Part shown: one piece after another, positions 26,481 through 40,135 of the stretch
Layout: every line of letters starts with the position of its first letter
Numbering within the stretch: position 1 is the stretch's first letter
NCBI GenBank assembly: GCA_013398275.1
Contig: VZSE01002177.1
Span: forward strand, 372,001-436,000
Source of the DNA: Promerops cafer
Lineage: Eukaryota; Chordata; Aves; Passeriformes; Nectariniidae
Length of the DNA: 64,000 nt
Direction: 5' to 3'
Program-made: the position numbers and the translations under genes
The notes under the pieces: model-generated
Seen by the model: only the letters and a program-made list of their open reading frames with translations
The model's database searches: none
Told to the model about the DNA's origin: nothing

Positions 26481-29400
26481 GTTGTCCTCTAAAAGGGAGC
26501 CTGTTGCATTATTCAGCCAGTCCCTGACTATTGCTTGCTTTCTGCTTATTTAAAAGTAGGTAGTGGAGTTCCTGTTTTCAAAGCAAAGTCCTTTATTTTA
26601 GGCAGATTGTCAGTGAAAGAACAAGTTGATAAAATCTTTACACAAACCTCAGAAGAAAGCTTTCAAAGTGAGTTATCCCCTCATTTCTACTCCTAACACA
26701 CACACAGAGCTGGATATTGCTGTTGACAAGCCTGGAGAGAACAACAGAAGCAGTTTTTATTGCTATGGCATCAACTTGCTTTGGAAGCTGCTCATAGTTT
26801 AGCTCTTTGGGGCTTTTTTGCCCTTAAAATAAGCTGTAGTTTTGGAGTAGGGCTCAAGATGGGTGTTGGAAAACACAGTGTGTGCTGCTAAGAGAAATTG
26901 TGAGTGCATTGGTCTGTGTATTCTCATGCCTCTTTGTCCCTCTCTGTAAAACAATCAGTGACCTGCTTTGCAAAAATATTGATGCCTGCTAATGAAGAGC
27001 TCTAGGAAAAAGCTGGCTGTTATCCTACATCAGTAATTTCCCTTATTTTTGGACTAGCCTATTTGGGTATACAAAGGGCCTCTCCTCCAGAACATTCCAT
27101 CTCCCATCCTCACGGGATGTGAAAGCAAATACATGTTCTCCCCCAGCCCTACCCTCTGCTGTCCAACAGCCCAAAACATTGCCCAGGCCACTGGCTTGCC
27201 TGAGAACAACACATGAACCTCTGTGAGCCCAGCTTTCTCCTTCTCCCCAGGCTTCTCTGGGCAGCAACAAAACATTCCATGCTGAAGACACTGCAAGTGT
27301 CAGCGACGGCTGTGAGGAAACAAACCAAAACAAACCAATGCCATTCCCATACCACAGCTGCTCCTGCAGCTGTCTGCTAACTTCTTCAGTGCTGCAGCAC
27401 TAGGCCAGTTCTTTCTTTCAAAATTTGCTGCAGAGCCCTGGCAGCCCGGCACTTTTTTTTTCCCATGAAACCTGAGATGCTGAAAAGCAGCTAGAGGCTT
27501 CTGCCAATCCTTCCCTTTCATCTCCTTGCTGAGGCTTCCTGCTTCCCACAGTACTATTGCACTCATGCTCAAACTACCCCAGCTTAACTGGTTTCTGCTG
27601 CCAGCTCTCCAGAGGACAGGACAGTGCAGGGATGGGATGAGAAGAAAGTTTATTTTCTATGCTGGGTTTCTTTCCTATGCTGGTTTCTTTTCCACTTGGA
27701 AAAGTGGCTGAAGTGATGATTATCAGGTAGGTGCTAACAAGGGCTAGAAACCCTAGAAATCCTGTGCCATATCCTTTTCATGCTGTGAATCGCTGACCTT
27801 GAGTAGAAAATAATCTGCTACTGAGCCACATTACAATGGAGTACATGCAATGTGGGCAGCTCTGCTGATATTTGTCTGTCTTTGTTTTACTATTTATATC
27901 TGTAATTGTCCTGAAGAGAGAAATTAATTACAGCCTGTCTCCTTATCCAGAGATTTTGTTCATATTACAAACCTCTGAAAGCACAACTCAAGTGGTTTCT
28001 GACCGGTGAAAGCCTCAAACTGGAATACAAGCTTCTTAATTAATCTCTCCCTCTTTCCCTCTTTTCAAATAATGATTTCATGATATTTGTGGGGAAAAAA
28101 AAAAAGGAGGAGAAGAAGAAAGCATGAGTTAGAGATTGAGAGCAGAGAAACCCTTTTCTTCCATATATAAGATAATTGCAGGGGAGAAGCTGGAGGTAGA
28201 TTCTGGCTGAGGATTTCAGGCATCATATGTGGCATTTGTCCTTCTCTAGAACAGTGATGGAAGTTGGAAAATAAATACTGAGCATCCCATTTGCACAGTC
28301 TTTCATGTCCCCAAGGGTCTCAGGGTCTTCCACTTGCTAAAAAATCAGGTATTTTCTGCAGAAATGGGAATCAAAGAATTATGCTTTGTGCAGATGAGTT
28401 AATGCATGTGTCTGTCTGTTCAGTTGTCTGCCTTTCTTTTCCTCAGTCCCCTGAGTTCACTGGGCAATTTTAGCTGATTTTAACTGGAGTAACAGGCATA
28501 AATGAAAAGTTTCATGGAAAAAAAGAGGATGTCTGTGTAGAGGACATAGTCTCCATGTCCTAAATTATGGAAAGTCTGCAGGCTGAACTCACAGCTCATT
28601 AGACTCAAGACAGTCCATATGGATAGGAAACCTTTTAAATGCCCCAACCACAGAAAAAGTTTCAGTTGGAGTGACTTGACCCAGGTCTCATTAGTTCCAC
28701 TCATCATCAACAATTCACTTCTTTCCTCCTTTCCTCCTGTGCCTCTTACAGGCTCCCAGCAGGTTTTCAGTACCTTTTGGGCCATCAGCAGTCTCCTCTC
28801 CAGGCACTGAATCCCTTTCCTCTTTTTGATCCTTAACAGTGAATAGGGATGGGGAAGGAAAGAATTTCCACCTCTGCTCCTCCAGCATCCACTTGTCCCT
28901 CTGGATGCTTAGGCAGAACAGGGGCTCTGTTTTTCCCTGTTTCTCTTGTAATGATATAAAAGGAAGAAACTATCCTTTGCTCTCACCTCCCTCTAAACTG
29001 CCCTTTAGTGAGAGTGAGAGGATAACTATTTATTTTTGTTTATGACTATTGCTTCCCAGGTGACTTCCCTCTTCCTATGTTACTAGTAATCTGCTAATCC
29101 TCAGCCACTCACAGGGATGAGACCTTGCCAGGGCCCAAGGACAGTGATGGAGGTCATCAAGGGCCATTTATGGATTGCACAGCCAGCACAGGGGCCGGGG
29201 AGCACCGCTACCAAAAATCAAGCCCATGCAGCTGGGGATGCTGGCAAAGGCAGCAGTCCTCGAGCCCCACCTGACCATCAAGCCTGTGGATGTGAGGCAG
29301 CACAGCAAGGTCAGGGACTCCCTGTGTCAGAGCAGTGCCAACAGCCTGGGGAACCTGCTTAAGGCTGCTGGGGTGGCTAAGTAGGGTAGTTTAAGCTGTA

Positions 29401-31174
29401 TCACTGTCTCTTGCTGGGGGCTCACCATTTGAGTGCTTGCTTTGGAAGGGAAGCCTGTGATGGAGTGCCTCCTAAGGGGCTCCCGCACAAAGCCCTGCTC
29501 AGCTCTCAGATAAGCAGCTTGTATCTGAAGGCAGTGTTTATGTCTGAGTTAATTCCTCTCCCTTAGAGCTTATGGAGGGATTTGAGCAGTTTATTCTCAG
29601 AAAAAGCAAGGGAGAGTCTCTCCCCATGGTGATACCTGTGGGAACCCTGAAAGAAGCTGGGTGCTTCCTGTCATGCACCTGTCTGATCTCCGAGTCAGAG
29701 AAAGCTGCACAGCTACAGGTTAGGAAAATTCATCCTCTGGTTTTGGAAAGGAAAGTCAAGTTCACTGTTAATTAAAGCAGGAAGTGTAATTGTTTCTGTT
29801 AAGATAATGTAGATAGGACCTCACATGAGATCTTGTCCTTGCTGTAGAGTGGATTAAGAAGAAAACAAACAAGCATGTTGGGAAAACAAAGATTGCTCAT
29901 TATCAGCATTTCCGAGAAGACTGTCAGAGCAGATCATGAGACCCACAGGCATGTCAGAAGAAACTAGATGCATATAAGTCATCTTCTTAGATGGTGGGAA
30001 ACTCACTGCATGTGTACTTGTTACCTTGCTTTCCCACAGAAACAAAGTTAATAAAAAAAAATCTAATAAAACTATCAGATTCCAGTCCTTCTCCCTTCTC
30101 ATGAGTGGCTTCTGAAGAGGTTGATTGTGATACCAGCCAGGCTGGACAAAGAGAGCTGGAGACTTTTACGTCCCAACAGCTCTGTGAACAAAAGCTGTCT
30201 GAGTGGTGAATACTTGAATAGCACAGCTGAAAAAAAGTCATTCAAGAGTGATCTCAGCACTCACAGACATTAGAGGATCCATAAGGAAGAGACACGTGAG
30301 TATACTCCAACCATAAGACCTTGAGGTGGAACTTATCACCCCAAAAAGCACAAAAAGTACACTGTGCTGTGTTGATGCTTGCAGCTCACAGCGCCTTTCC
30401 TCCTGCCAGGTCCCTTCTGTCCCCTGCCTCCTGGAAGGCCCTCTTTGGACAACAGGGCCGAAGTCTCAGCACGTGTCCATCTGTGCCTGCCTGCTGAAAC
30501 AAGAGGAAAACCTCCACAAAAGGAGGGGAAAGAAAGGAGAAGAGGACAGGTAGGAGTCAGGTATCTAGGAGAGCTAAATAAGACCCAGAAGGCCCAGTCA
30601 ATAACTACTGAAAAGGAATGAGCATTGCACAGCAGTGAAACTGTGCTCAGCTTTTCTGAGAGATGTTTCTGACAGATGTGTTCAATACCCCACATCTCAT
30701 TTCATTTGGCTTCCCTCTCATCTGTTAGCCAGGAATGTTGATTCATGCACACACAAGCAGATGTGCACCCTTTGGTGTCTGATGGTGCTTTTTATCCATC
30801 CCCAGGAGTGTAAGGCAGGACAGACCTTTGAGAACAGACACCAAAAGAAGGAGGCCATACCACAGCTGACCTATGAGCTGCCTTACCTTGAAATGCAACT
30901 CAGCCTAAATGATGCTGGGCAGGGAAGGTAAAGCTGGCTTCTATAAAAAGCAAATACTCTGATGACTGCTCCATCAGCAGTGTTATCAGGTGAGAAAACA
31001 AGGGCTGCCCAAACATAGTGGAAAACATGAGATGAAGTCTTTCATGTATCAGTTATCCTCTTTGAGTTGACACAGAAGGACAATGTATCTTTCTTCTCTG
31101 AACCCATCTTGAGCTGAGAAACAGAAGGAAAAAGGCATCTTCCTTGAATAGAAGGAAGCACTCTTCCATTACAA
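26481..31174. other. Intergenic region, one unidentified protein-like frame
   Basis: No recognised gene. A frame open from before 29154 to a TAA/TAG stop at 29384 has balanced, protein-like composition with no in-frame ATG at its beginning; it is described separately. The rest is AT-rich DNA with short A runs (for example 28094-28104). Confidence 0.55.
29150..29384 (+). pseudogene. Unidentified protein-like frame, possible pseudogene fragment
   Basis: The frame ending at 29384 gives a balanced sequence with segments such as KIKPMQLGMLAKAAV, LEPHLTIKPVDVRQHSK and LGNLLKAAGVAK before the stop. It is GC-richer than its flanks. The 5' part of the block reads more plausibly in other frames, which would fit frameshift decay of a retrocopy. 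I do not recognise the family, and no splice sites, start context or poly-A tail were identified. It could equally be chance coding-like composition. Confidence 0.2.
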
Positions 31175-31803
31175 TGAACATTTGCAGGCCAAGAAAGCCA
31201 GCCTCATCTTGGGCCACATCAAGAGCAGTGTGGCAGCAGGGCAAGGGAGGAGATTCTGCCCCTCTGTTCTGCTCTGGTGAGATCCCACCTGGAGTGCTGC
31301 ATCCAGCTCTGGGGCACCCAGTGTAAGAAGGAACATATAACTGTTGGAGCAAGTCCAGAGGAGGCCAAAGATGATCAGAGGGATGGAGCACTTCTCCTAT
31401 GAAGACAGGCTGAGAGAGTTGGGGTTGTTCAACCTGGAGAAGAGAAGGCTCTGGGGAGACCTTATCGCACCTGTAAGTACTTAAAGGGGGCTACAAGAGA
31501 GCTGAAGAGGGACTTTTACAGGGTCATGTAGTGATAGGACAAGGGCTAATGTCTTTAAATTGAAAGAGGTTACAAATAGATTAGATACTAGGAATAAATT
31601 GCTGTGAGGGTGGTGAGGCAGTGGAACAGGCTGTCCAGAGAAACATGCTCCATCCGTGGATGCTCCATCCCTGGAGGTGTTCAAGGCCAGGTTGGATGGG
31701 GCTTTAAACAACCTGGTCTAGTGGCCCCTGCTCATGGCATGGAGGTTAGAAAGAGATGAGCTTTAAGGTCCCTTCTAACACAAACCACAACGATTCTATG
31801 ATC
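31175..31803 (+). repeat. CR1 LINE 3' part, well preserved
   Basis: A clear CR1 3' region in sense orientation. In order it shows the 'ggccacatcaagagcagtg' block (31210), 'gtgagatcccacctggagtg' (31277), 'agtccagaggaggcc' (31350), and 'ttgttcaacctggagaag' (31425). These are followed by 'ggtggtgaggcagtggaac' (31609), 'ggaggtgttcaaggccagg' (31674), 'caacctggtctagtgg' (31709) and the terminal 'gattctatgat' (31792). An internal duplication of GGATGCTCCATCC lies near 31650. The element is 5'-truncated, as is usual for CR1, and has no intact open frame. Confidence 0.92.
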
Positions 31804-34800
31804 TTTTAAGCACTATGATCTGACAAGGACTAGAACAATTGAATAAACCCAGAGCCACACAATGAGCTTTTTAGAGCCTGCTTTTCAGAGCAGGATGGCA
31901 CTTGAAGGCAAACCTCATGGAGTTCTGCACACCTGACAGTGCAGCTATTTGAATGCAATGTGTGATGTTGTTTATAAACTGCAGAGTGGCTGCATAGTGT
32001 GGTATGTGTTGCATTTGAATGCATTACATTGCACTGCTAACTGACTCTTAACTTCTTTCTGATGTGTGGTCAGAAAATGATTTGTAAATGTTTACTATTA
32101 AAAATGCTGTCATGAGCTGTTCTATATGTTAAGTAAGTTGGGCTGAAGTGGACACAAATCATCCCTATGATCAAAGCTTCTAAAGTTCAAATCTTTATTT
32201 AACCATGTTTCCTAGGAAGCTCTTGCTTTCACGTCGATAATAAACTGTTATGCTGAGGCCCTCAAGGAGCAGCAATCAGGCTTAAAATCATAGGCAATGT
32301 TTCTTTTCGTGTTGGTAGGTCCTGTACAGTGAGAGGATTTCAACTTGACATGCGTGCTGCTTCGCACTTCAACGCTCCCTACTTCAGTGTCACTGCTCAC
32401 ACTCTGTCTAGTTCCCCGTTCCAACAACCAGCCTGGCATCCTGCTTCATATGACACCATGTCTTAGACCTGTCACCTTTTTCCACACATTGTGACATTTC
32501 CCTTCCTTCCCACAATGCTGTTGCACATGCCAGTGTTGTCTTCTTGACTGTATGAATTTGGAGAGACTGTAACAGGTGCTGACGTACGCCAAACTTCAGA
32601 AAATTTGTGCTCTTTTAACCCCATTAGGAGGTTTTCAGTGATGTGCAAGATGGCAGATCCTCAAAGCTATTAATCCTCTGACACCTACTGTGGTATTTAA
32701 GCAGCTAAAAACCAATAAGGACCAGAAGCGTTATCCTTTTGCACTCTTATAAATCTTTTTGTATGCTTACTGGTGATGTGGGCTTCCAGACTGTCCTAGA
32801 CTCTCACCTTTTATAAATCAACTCCCTGCTGGCTTGCAGAGCTAAAGACCTGAGTCAATGAATCAACAGCTTGTTTTTCTTAACCTAAAATTTCAGTTAG
32901 AATGAGGAGTCTACACAGACCCCTGCCTGAGTATTTTGTAAAGCTTTGATATATTAAATCAAAAGCCCTAGTAAATTCAGCACTTCCCTTGTCTCCTCTT
33001 TTCCCTTTGAGTGGAGCAGGGACATATAATACACCATAGTCCTGCAGCAGGAAGAGTTTGTGGCTAGCAGATGGATAAGCCTCCACTAGGCACAAATTAA
33101 GGGGTCCAGGGCCTGAAGCAGAGAGAGCTAGTTTGATTTTTGAACATCGTCCAGCTTTGTTTTATCAACACCTATTTGTACAAAGCTCACAACTGAAGCA
33201 GCACAGGCATCAACAAAGTGGTTCAACCACTGGTTTGATCCTGAGGCACTGACACAGGCAAAGCAGGAGGTACCAGCCTGAGAGCTTGCCTTCAGGACTG
33301 GCCTTTTGCACCATCCAGATGGGACTCAGTGGATGCTCTGTCTATGCCAGGTGAGTCGCCATGCTGGAGGGAGTCCATGCAAAGGCTCTTTGTGAGGGGA
33401 CTCTGCCAGTCCTCTCCCAAGCTGGTCCTGCACAGCAGCACAAACCCTAGAAATTCCCACAGCTGTGGGAGGTGACAATGTGGTGACACCTGCAGCTGCT
33501 CAGGGGAAAGCACATTGGAGGCCTCCAAATTGTGGGAGACATGGAAAGAGCTGGGCTGAGAAACATGGGCTATCATTGGAGTCCTTGCAGTTCTGAAGTG
33601 ACATCCACATGAAGGCAAACACACCTGTTAATCCTGGAAACACTGGGGATGCCACTGGGGATACCACTGAGACAGCAGGATCACTGTGGTGCCAAATGTG
33701 ATAGGGGCTTCTTTTTTGCTCATGACAGTGTCCTGAGATGTGAGATTCTTCTGGACCAGCACTCTCTGGAGACAGAAAGCTGACTGTGCAAACTCCTCAT
33801 GCCTCTGTCCACCCAAAGTCCCTATCAGATGTGCCAGACCTGGCTGTTTCTGTGTTACACTTCTCCTTTTGTGGCTTGGTCCATGCAACTCAGTTCTCAG
33901 CTACCTCATCCCCTGTTTTATTCAATCCTGGTAATATCTGCACAGCAGCGACAGTACTTCTAATTTTGTTCCCATGTATTTTAATTCTGAGCACAGATTG
34001 CCACAAACTATTGCCAGTCCTATCCTCCCTTTCTTTTTCCCTGCAAAACCAGGTTATGCTGCAACAGAAAAGCATTCCACCTCAGTTTGAAGATCAACTT
34101 CTTGTCATAAAGGGAGTAACCATGGTCGCAAAGCAGCTCCCATGGCCCCGGTTCAGCAGTTTGTCTCTGATCAGCAAAACATTTAAGCACATGTTTACCT
34201 GCAGGCTGATGGTTATATCCCTTAGACTTGCCAGAGCCATGCTTTTCTGTCTCTGGTTTATGCATCCCTAGAGACTCATGAACTACTTCTAAGGGGGCCT
34301 GAAAGGTACTTAAGAAGAGCAAGCTTCTCACCAAGAGGCTTGTTTGCTACAGAGAAGGCCCAGACTCCTGCTCAGGGAATGAAGAGACCGAGGACCACTG
34401 CTTGAGAGCAGGACAGATCTGACAGGGTCAGGCCATGGGCTTTAACAAAGGGCTGAGATCCCACCACCTCCAGGCACATCTTCATGGTATCTTGCAAACC
34501 AATGTCAACTTGCTCTGGAGCCAGTCTGACAGGATGCCACCAGCTCCAGACCGAACGTGGAGCAGTGGTGGTGAGCACAGGGCTGAGTCTGAGCTGAGAC
34601 ACTGAGATGAGGGACAGGCATTAACAAAAGCCTCCAGTTTGGGGCTTGTGTCAGCTGGTTTGGAGCAAAATCAGGGCATACATGTGTCTGCCTGAAAAAT
34701 ATCTTGCAGATACTTCCTCAGATTGAAAGCTGTGGAAAGCTTGGTGTTTCTTATCCTCTCCTCCATCTGGACAGAAATGACATGAACTGCCCTTTTTTTT

Positions 34801-37800
34801 CTGGGACAAGGCTATGTCAGATTCCTTTCTCACAAAGCTGATCATGAATAGCCACTGCAAAAAACCACTACAGCACCTGATTCCAGCCCTGAGTGCATTG
34901 TGCCCATTTCTGCTCTTGCCTCTTCCCCCCCATGCAGCGACAGCAAAATAAAGAAGCCTGCAAGTGGTGAATAACCTGGGCCCATCCAATATCACAAAGT
35001 AAATGTCCCATGTCTGCCCTTTATCGATCCATCTGCAAATGTGCATATGAAAGTAGGTAATTCGTGCTGAGATTTACTAAAAATATATCTAACTCACCTT
35101 GTGTTTTAACCGGCCATTCAAATTACTTTCAGAAATCTATTATGTGCATTATCATTTTTATTTTCAGCACAAAGGGGATTTTTTTTCCCAGCCAGTCAAG
35201 TTACTGTCTACTTTTATACAATAAATTGCTATAAATTAAGTTAGCAGCAGTATAAACAGAGGTAACAGATCCCTGTCTCTGTAGTGGCAGCTGACAGCAT
35301 TATGGAAATGTAGAATGTCTATTTCTGAGTTTATTCTAATGCTGATGAGTTTGCACTGATGTTCGTCTCTCTCATTTCTCATTTTATCACCTCTAATGCA
35401 GTGATTTCCCCCCTGCAAGCTTCTCTTTCCTGAGGCTTGATTTAGTCAAGTAAATCCTAAAGGCTAATTTAAAAATGAGCTGTAGAAAAATGCTTAGAGT
35501 TGGCATAGTAGGTACCACTTAGGCTTTTGTTTGAATAACAAAACTTTGTTTCAAAATAATAAAAGTTGCTACAATTGAATGCATTCAGTCCAATAAAAAT
35601 ACAATCCATTTTCCCCTTGAAATATGCTCATAATAAAACAGAGCATGTATTTTTTGTTTTAAATCCATTTCAAAATTCCAACCCCTGCTGAAGGACAGCA
35701 TGGAGCAAGTGAAGTAGGAGGGAGAATGAGAAAGTGAAAATTTGTAGCCCAAAATAGGTATTTGGGTGTGCAAACACATAAAATGGTCTCCTTTTCTTTT
35801 CTACTTACCTTTCCACAACTCTGGCTGTGTAAAATGCAAAAATGCATGGATTAGCATCAGTTTGGAGGATTCTTTCCACCACCAAATTGTAATAGGAACT
35901 TGTGGGAACAAGAATTATGCCCTAAACCTTGTGAGAGTTTTCAGATGCACCAACCCCCTGTATCAATTTTAAAAAAGAAATCAGTACTTTCATAAATTAC
36001 AGAGGAGGTGACCTTGGAAGAATCTCTATCCAGAATTATGTTTGATGACCCTCAGTTTTGAAACCCTCATCTGCCTTTTTGCAGAGCACAGCAGCACTTT
36101 TTTGATTTTGTGATAATTTGGTGAAGGTAGTCTTAAAATCAGTGACAAGAGCCAAGAGCCATATCCTTCTCAGTACATTTGAACACAGTTGCCTTGATCA
36201 ATTTCCAGACCTGAAACGCTGTTGGAAAGAGCTTTTTTTATGAGGAATAAAAGTGTGGGTTGTTTTTTGGCTGGAGGAGGGGAATGGGGGGGGGGGATCT
36301 GTTAAAAAAAGCAAGCCAGAAGAATCACAATAATCTTTCCTTCTTGCCCCTGCCCTAGAGTTCAGCTTGTCATTGAAGCAGACAGGGAAAGAGCCACTGA
36401 GCCCACAAAGACCAGATTGTGACCACCAGAGGAAACTTTCTCATGGTTTTGACACTGACTTCTGAAGGGTTCCTGGAGACTGCTTAAGTTTGGTGAGATT
36501 TCTTTGGAAAGTAAGCAAAACAACACTGACACCACCAGCCAGGCTGTGCACCCATTCATCACACTGCTATGGACCCTCAGAGTCTAATGGTTGTAGTTAG
36601 GGAACTGACTGGAATTACTCTTTTCCCAGGAAATTCCTAAATTTGGAAACTTGAGGATTGTTCAAGACCAAAATTATTCTGATTTTTTTAATACTCCAGT
36701 GTATTTCCCTCCTCTTAGCACTTTGCTTTTAGCATTTTGTTGAGCAAAGCCAACTGCAGCAGTGCAACAACAACAAATAGTGCCATTAACAAATTTCTGT
36801 TATCCAGTTTCATACCTGAGCCATGGAGTCAACCTCTGTTGGTTCTGGGGATCTTCTCTGCTCTCAGCCAAAGCTAAGTTAGTTACCTTGCACTACCTTG
36901 GAAGCATATAACATACCATAACAACATAGCCATTAGCATGTGTGTCTGCAAGCTACAGATTGGGGCAATTTCAGAGAAAAACAAGGAATCTGAAGAAAAA
37001 ATAGGGAATCATCCATTAAAACCCAGCCTTTGTGAAGGCACCAAATGGAGAACACAAATCTCTTGCTGAGGAGGAGGCAAGTGTTTTCTCGGTAGGTATA
37101 GCTGCATACCCTGCAAAGCTGGGAACTGGCTGCAAGGAGCACCCCAGAGCACACAGCTGCAGCCAGGAGTTCAGGGCAACAGGAGGCCAGAAATGGCACT
37201 GCTGCCATCTAGTGATTTTTATAACCATTTGAACTTAAGGGAAGGTGCTGTAAATCTTGGCAGGTAGCACTAGCTTAGCAGTGCAGAATAATACAGACAT
37301 AAACTGTGAACTTACCTGCGGTAAGGAGAGGAATACAGTGAAAAATACAGTGCTGGATGTCTTCAGCACATAATGAACATAAGGTTGTGTAGATCCACGT
37401 TCAGCCCAAAAGATATTGCTGAGACTGCTAGCAGTGACCAGAGCAGGAACATTTAAGAAATTATGCATTTGACATTTATGTGATCATTTCTCTCCCATAA
37501 GCATTTCTTGACAGGTTCTCAGAATTCAAATTCACCTTCTGCTCTGGAATATGGCAGGGCTCTGCTTTCCAGAATGGAAGAGTTTAAATAAAAAGTGCAT
37601 TTTCAACTACAGTAATTACACTAGAATTAACACAGAAATTTCCACCCTTGTTTAAAATTGTGCTTCTGTACTCCAAGAAAACTGAAAGCAGGGATTTCCA
37701 CTGCCTCTTTTTGTCATAGCACAAAGCTTCATTTTACCAGTCATTTCCCTCTCCACTAAGCTCTCCTTTCTCCTTGTTTCACAAAAAATCCTCAGTGATT

Positions 37801-39954
37801 AGTGGTCATATCTTCTGCACTCTACCTTACATGGTCTACATTATCCATGCCTTCTCCATCTTTTCACTGGTGTTTCAATCTTTCTTAATATGGGAGTTTT
37901 TCCATGCATAGTCTCATCCCAGTGGCCTAACTAAAACACACTCTTCTCCTCCTTTGAAGTAGATCTAAATTGAACTGAAAACTCCTGCTGAAGACATAGC
38001 ACCAATTTGCATAATAGCACTGCAATATCCCACACACCATACTTGGTGCATTTTGCTTCTCTTTAACCACTAATTTTGTCCAAGCACAGAACTATTCATT
38101 TGTTGAATGTGCTGAAAATATGCAAAAACACTTAATAGAAATGGAAGAATGCCTGTTACTTTTCTCTTTGTTAGGTCTTAGACTCATCCTCCTACCTATC
38201 AGAGCTTGTAATTTACCAGTGCTCTTTCCAGGACAAATGTGTCTGAAGAGTCCTAAATTTTAGCTCAGTAATAGGATTGCTAAATCCAAATATAGAATGA
38301 TCCAAATAAATATATAGAGGTTTTAGCCCAGCCTCACTCATTTTACTAGAACACTGTTGTGGGGGTGTTTTGAGCTGTGCTAATTTGCAAATTTCTTGGT
38401 AATAATCATCTTTTCTTCAGGTTCCTTCAACTGGAAACTAGTGCATTTCAAGGAGGAAAATGTGAAGAAAACAGCAACAACTGAAATAGACTCAGTGGGG
38501 GAGGTTTTCAGATTTGGTTTTTATTTGGTCATTTATTTCTTCAGAAAAAGCAAGCAGCTCAACTAAATAAAAAAGAAAACTCCTTGCTTATGAAATCTAG
38601 CAGGCAATACAGTGCTCTCGAGAGATGTGGTAAATGCTTCCATTACCTGAGACATTTAACCGTGAATTGAATCCAGGACTGTAAAACATCCCATTCTTTC
38701 TGTGCTCCAAGTGCAGCACCAATAGTCAATAGCCTTCCCTGGCTGGTACTGTAAAGAAAAGAAATGAGTTATGACTGGGATATACACTGATATAATCTCT
38801 CTACTTCTCTCTGTATAAGTACACTGTTATATCCTGCATAGAAACAAACAACAGGTTTTGTGTTGGGGTTTTTTTTTTGTTTTTTTTTTACATTCCCCCA
38901 TTCTGAAATCATTACTGAAACCCACCAAACTCTTCCCTAGGTGTCTCACCAAAATAAATGTGGGGCACACAGACCCATGTGCCTTATTTGGGACCAGCAC
39001 TTCTTGGGAGAACAATTTATCCCCCTTGCGTACAAGTGATCAGTACATAGCCCAGGCCCATGATAAGGATTTGAGAAGAACTGGTAGGCTAGTCAAAACT
39101 GCTTCTCAGACTGTCACAGCTTCAGCATCCCCAGACAATATTGAAAACCCTCAATTTCCATCTGGAGAGCAATTGATGAAAGAAAAGAAGAAATTTCAAA
39201 ATGTTTTTGCACAGTGCAGTGAGCAACGAGCTGAAGGAGCTTCCACTCTGATTCATCTTGAAGCACCTTAACTTCTTCTGAAGGTTTCTGATGTGCATTA
39301 CAAAGAAAATGTTCTCATCTCAAGTTTATCCCACGTTTGTACTTATGCTTCAGACCAATACTGTCTTCACACAGAATTTTAAGCTCAGTTTTATGACTCT
39401 TCTGGTCTGCTTGGTGCAAAGCATAGCTCAAATTCATTTTATAGAGGCCTTTCATTCCTCCATCTTTCCCAGCATGAGCTCAGCTACAGCCTAGACTGCA
39501 GAATTCCCCATTAGATAGTTCTCTTGTACCAGGTTGCAATGCAACAGGTCATTATTTTTAGGTTCTCCTGTAACCCAGAAGAGTGAGTTTGATTTAATTT
39601 TATTTCAGATTCTGGCACAGTGAGAGGTGAGGCTTCATTAAGCAAGTTGGCAAACAAAAAACTGCAATCACAAAAAACAGTCACTGTATCCCTGACCAGC
39701 TATATTGACCCCCATACCAAGGGCTAACTGCTTTTACATATTTGGGGAAAGAGGGGTTGATGTCTCCATGCAGTACAGTTTTTCTTTCCTTTGAGTGACA
39801 TATTCTATTTGCAAAATGAGAATGACTGCAGGTACAACAGCTCTCTAAAAATACTTCTGAGCAAAAACAGCAACAAAAGACAATACTTATATTAGCTAAA
39901 ATAAGATGTTGGCACAAGAACAAATGAATGCAAGCTAACCATGTATACATTTAA
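31804..39954. other. Intergenic region, no gene recognised
   Basis: No gene seen. It contains a G11 run at 36286-36296, T runs at about 38868-38889, and a CTCF-like core motif on the minus strand at 37202-37215. An AT-rich, repeat-poor block lies at about 35080-35460. The 161-codon frame at 33786-34271 has no recognisable domain. Confidence 0.6.
37202..37215 (-). promoter_or_regulatory. Candidate CTCF core motif
   Basis: Minus-strand TCACTAGATGGCAG matches 13 of 14 positions of CCASYAGRKGGCRS and contains the common core CACTAGATGGCAG. It has the same orientation as the motif at 9552. Motif evidence only. Confidence 0.55.
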
Positions 39955-40135
39955 GCTGGTAATTAGGAGATGGTTCCTAAACATCAGACAAAAGAGACTT
40001 TGGAACAGTCTCCCAGTGAGCATTGTGGGGGAATGAGACTTGATTACTTTAAAGATAAAGATTGATCAGTTTACAATAAGGGATTGAATGACAGTGGGCC
40101 TACAATAGCAGGGAACAGCACTTGATGACCCAGAT
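39955..40135 (+). repeat. Ancient CR1 LINE 3' fragment
   Basis: The stretch 'ttggaacagtctcccagtgagcattgtggg' (from about 40000), followed by a 'gactttaaagataaa..gatcagttta' equivalent and 'gcctacaatagcag', follows the layout of an old CR1 subfamily 3' region. The tail repeat is missing. Moderately convincing. Confidence 0.55.

Noticed and set aside
31053..31391. 112-codon minus-strand frame
   Set aside because: Lies mostly within a sense-orientation CR1 copy and is antisense to it; not a gene.
33786..34271. 161-codon open frame
   Set aside because: Chance-length frame with no domain; overlapped by an antisense frame of 104 codons.
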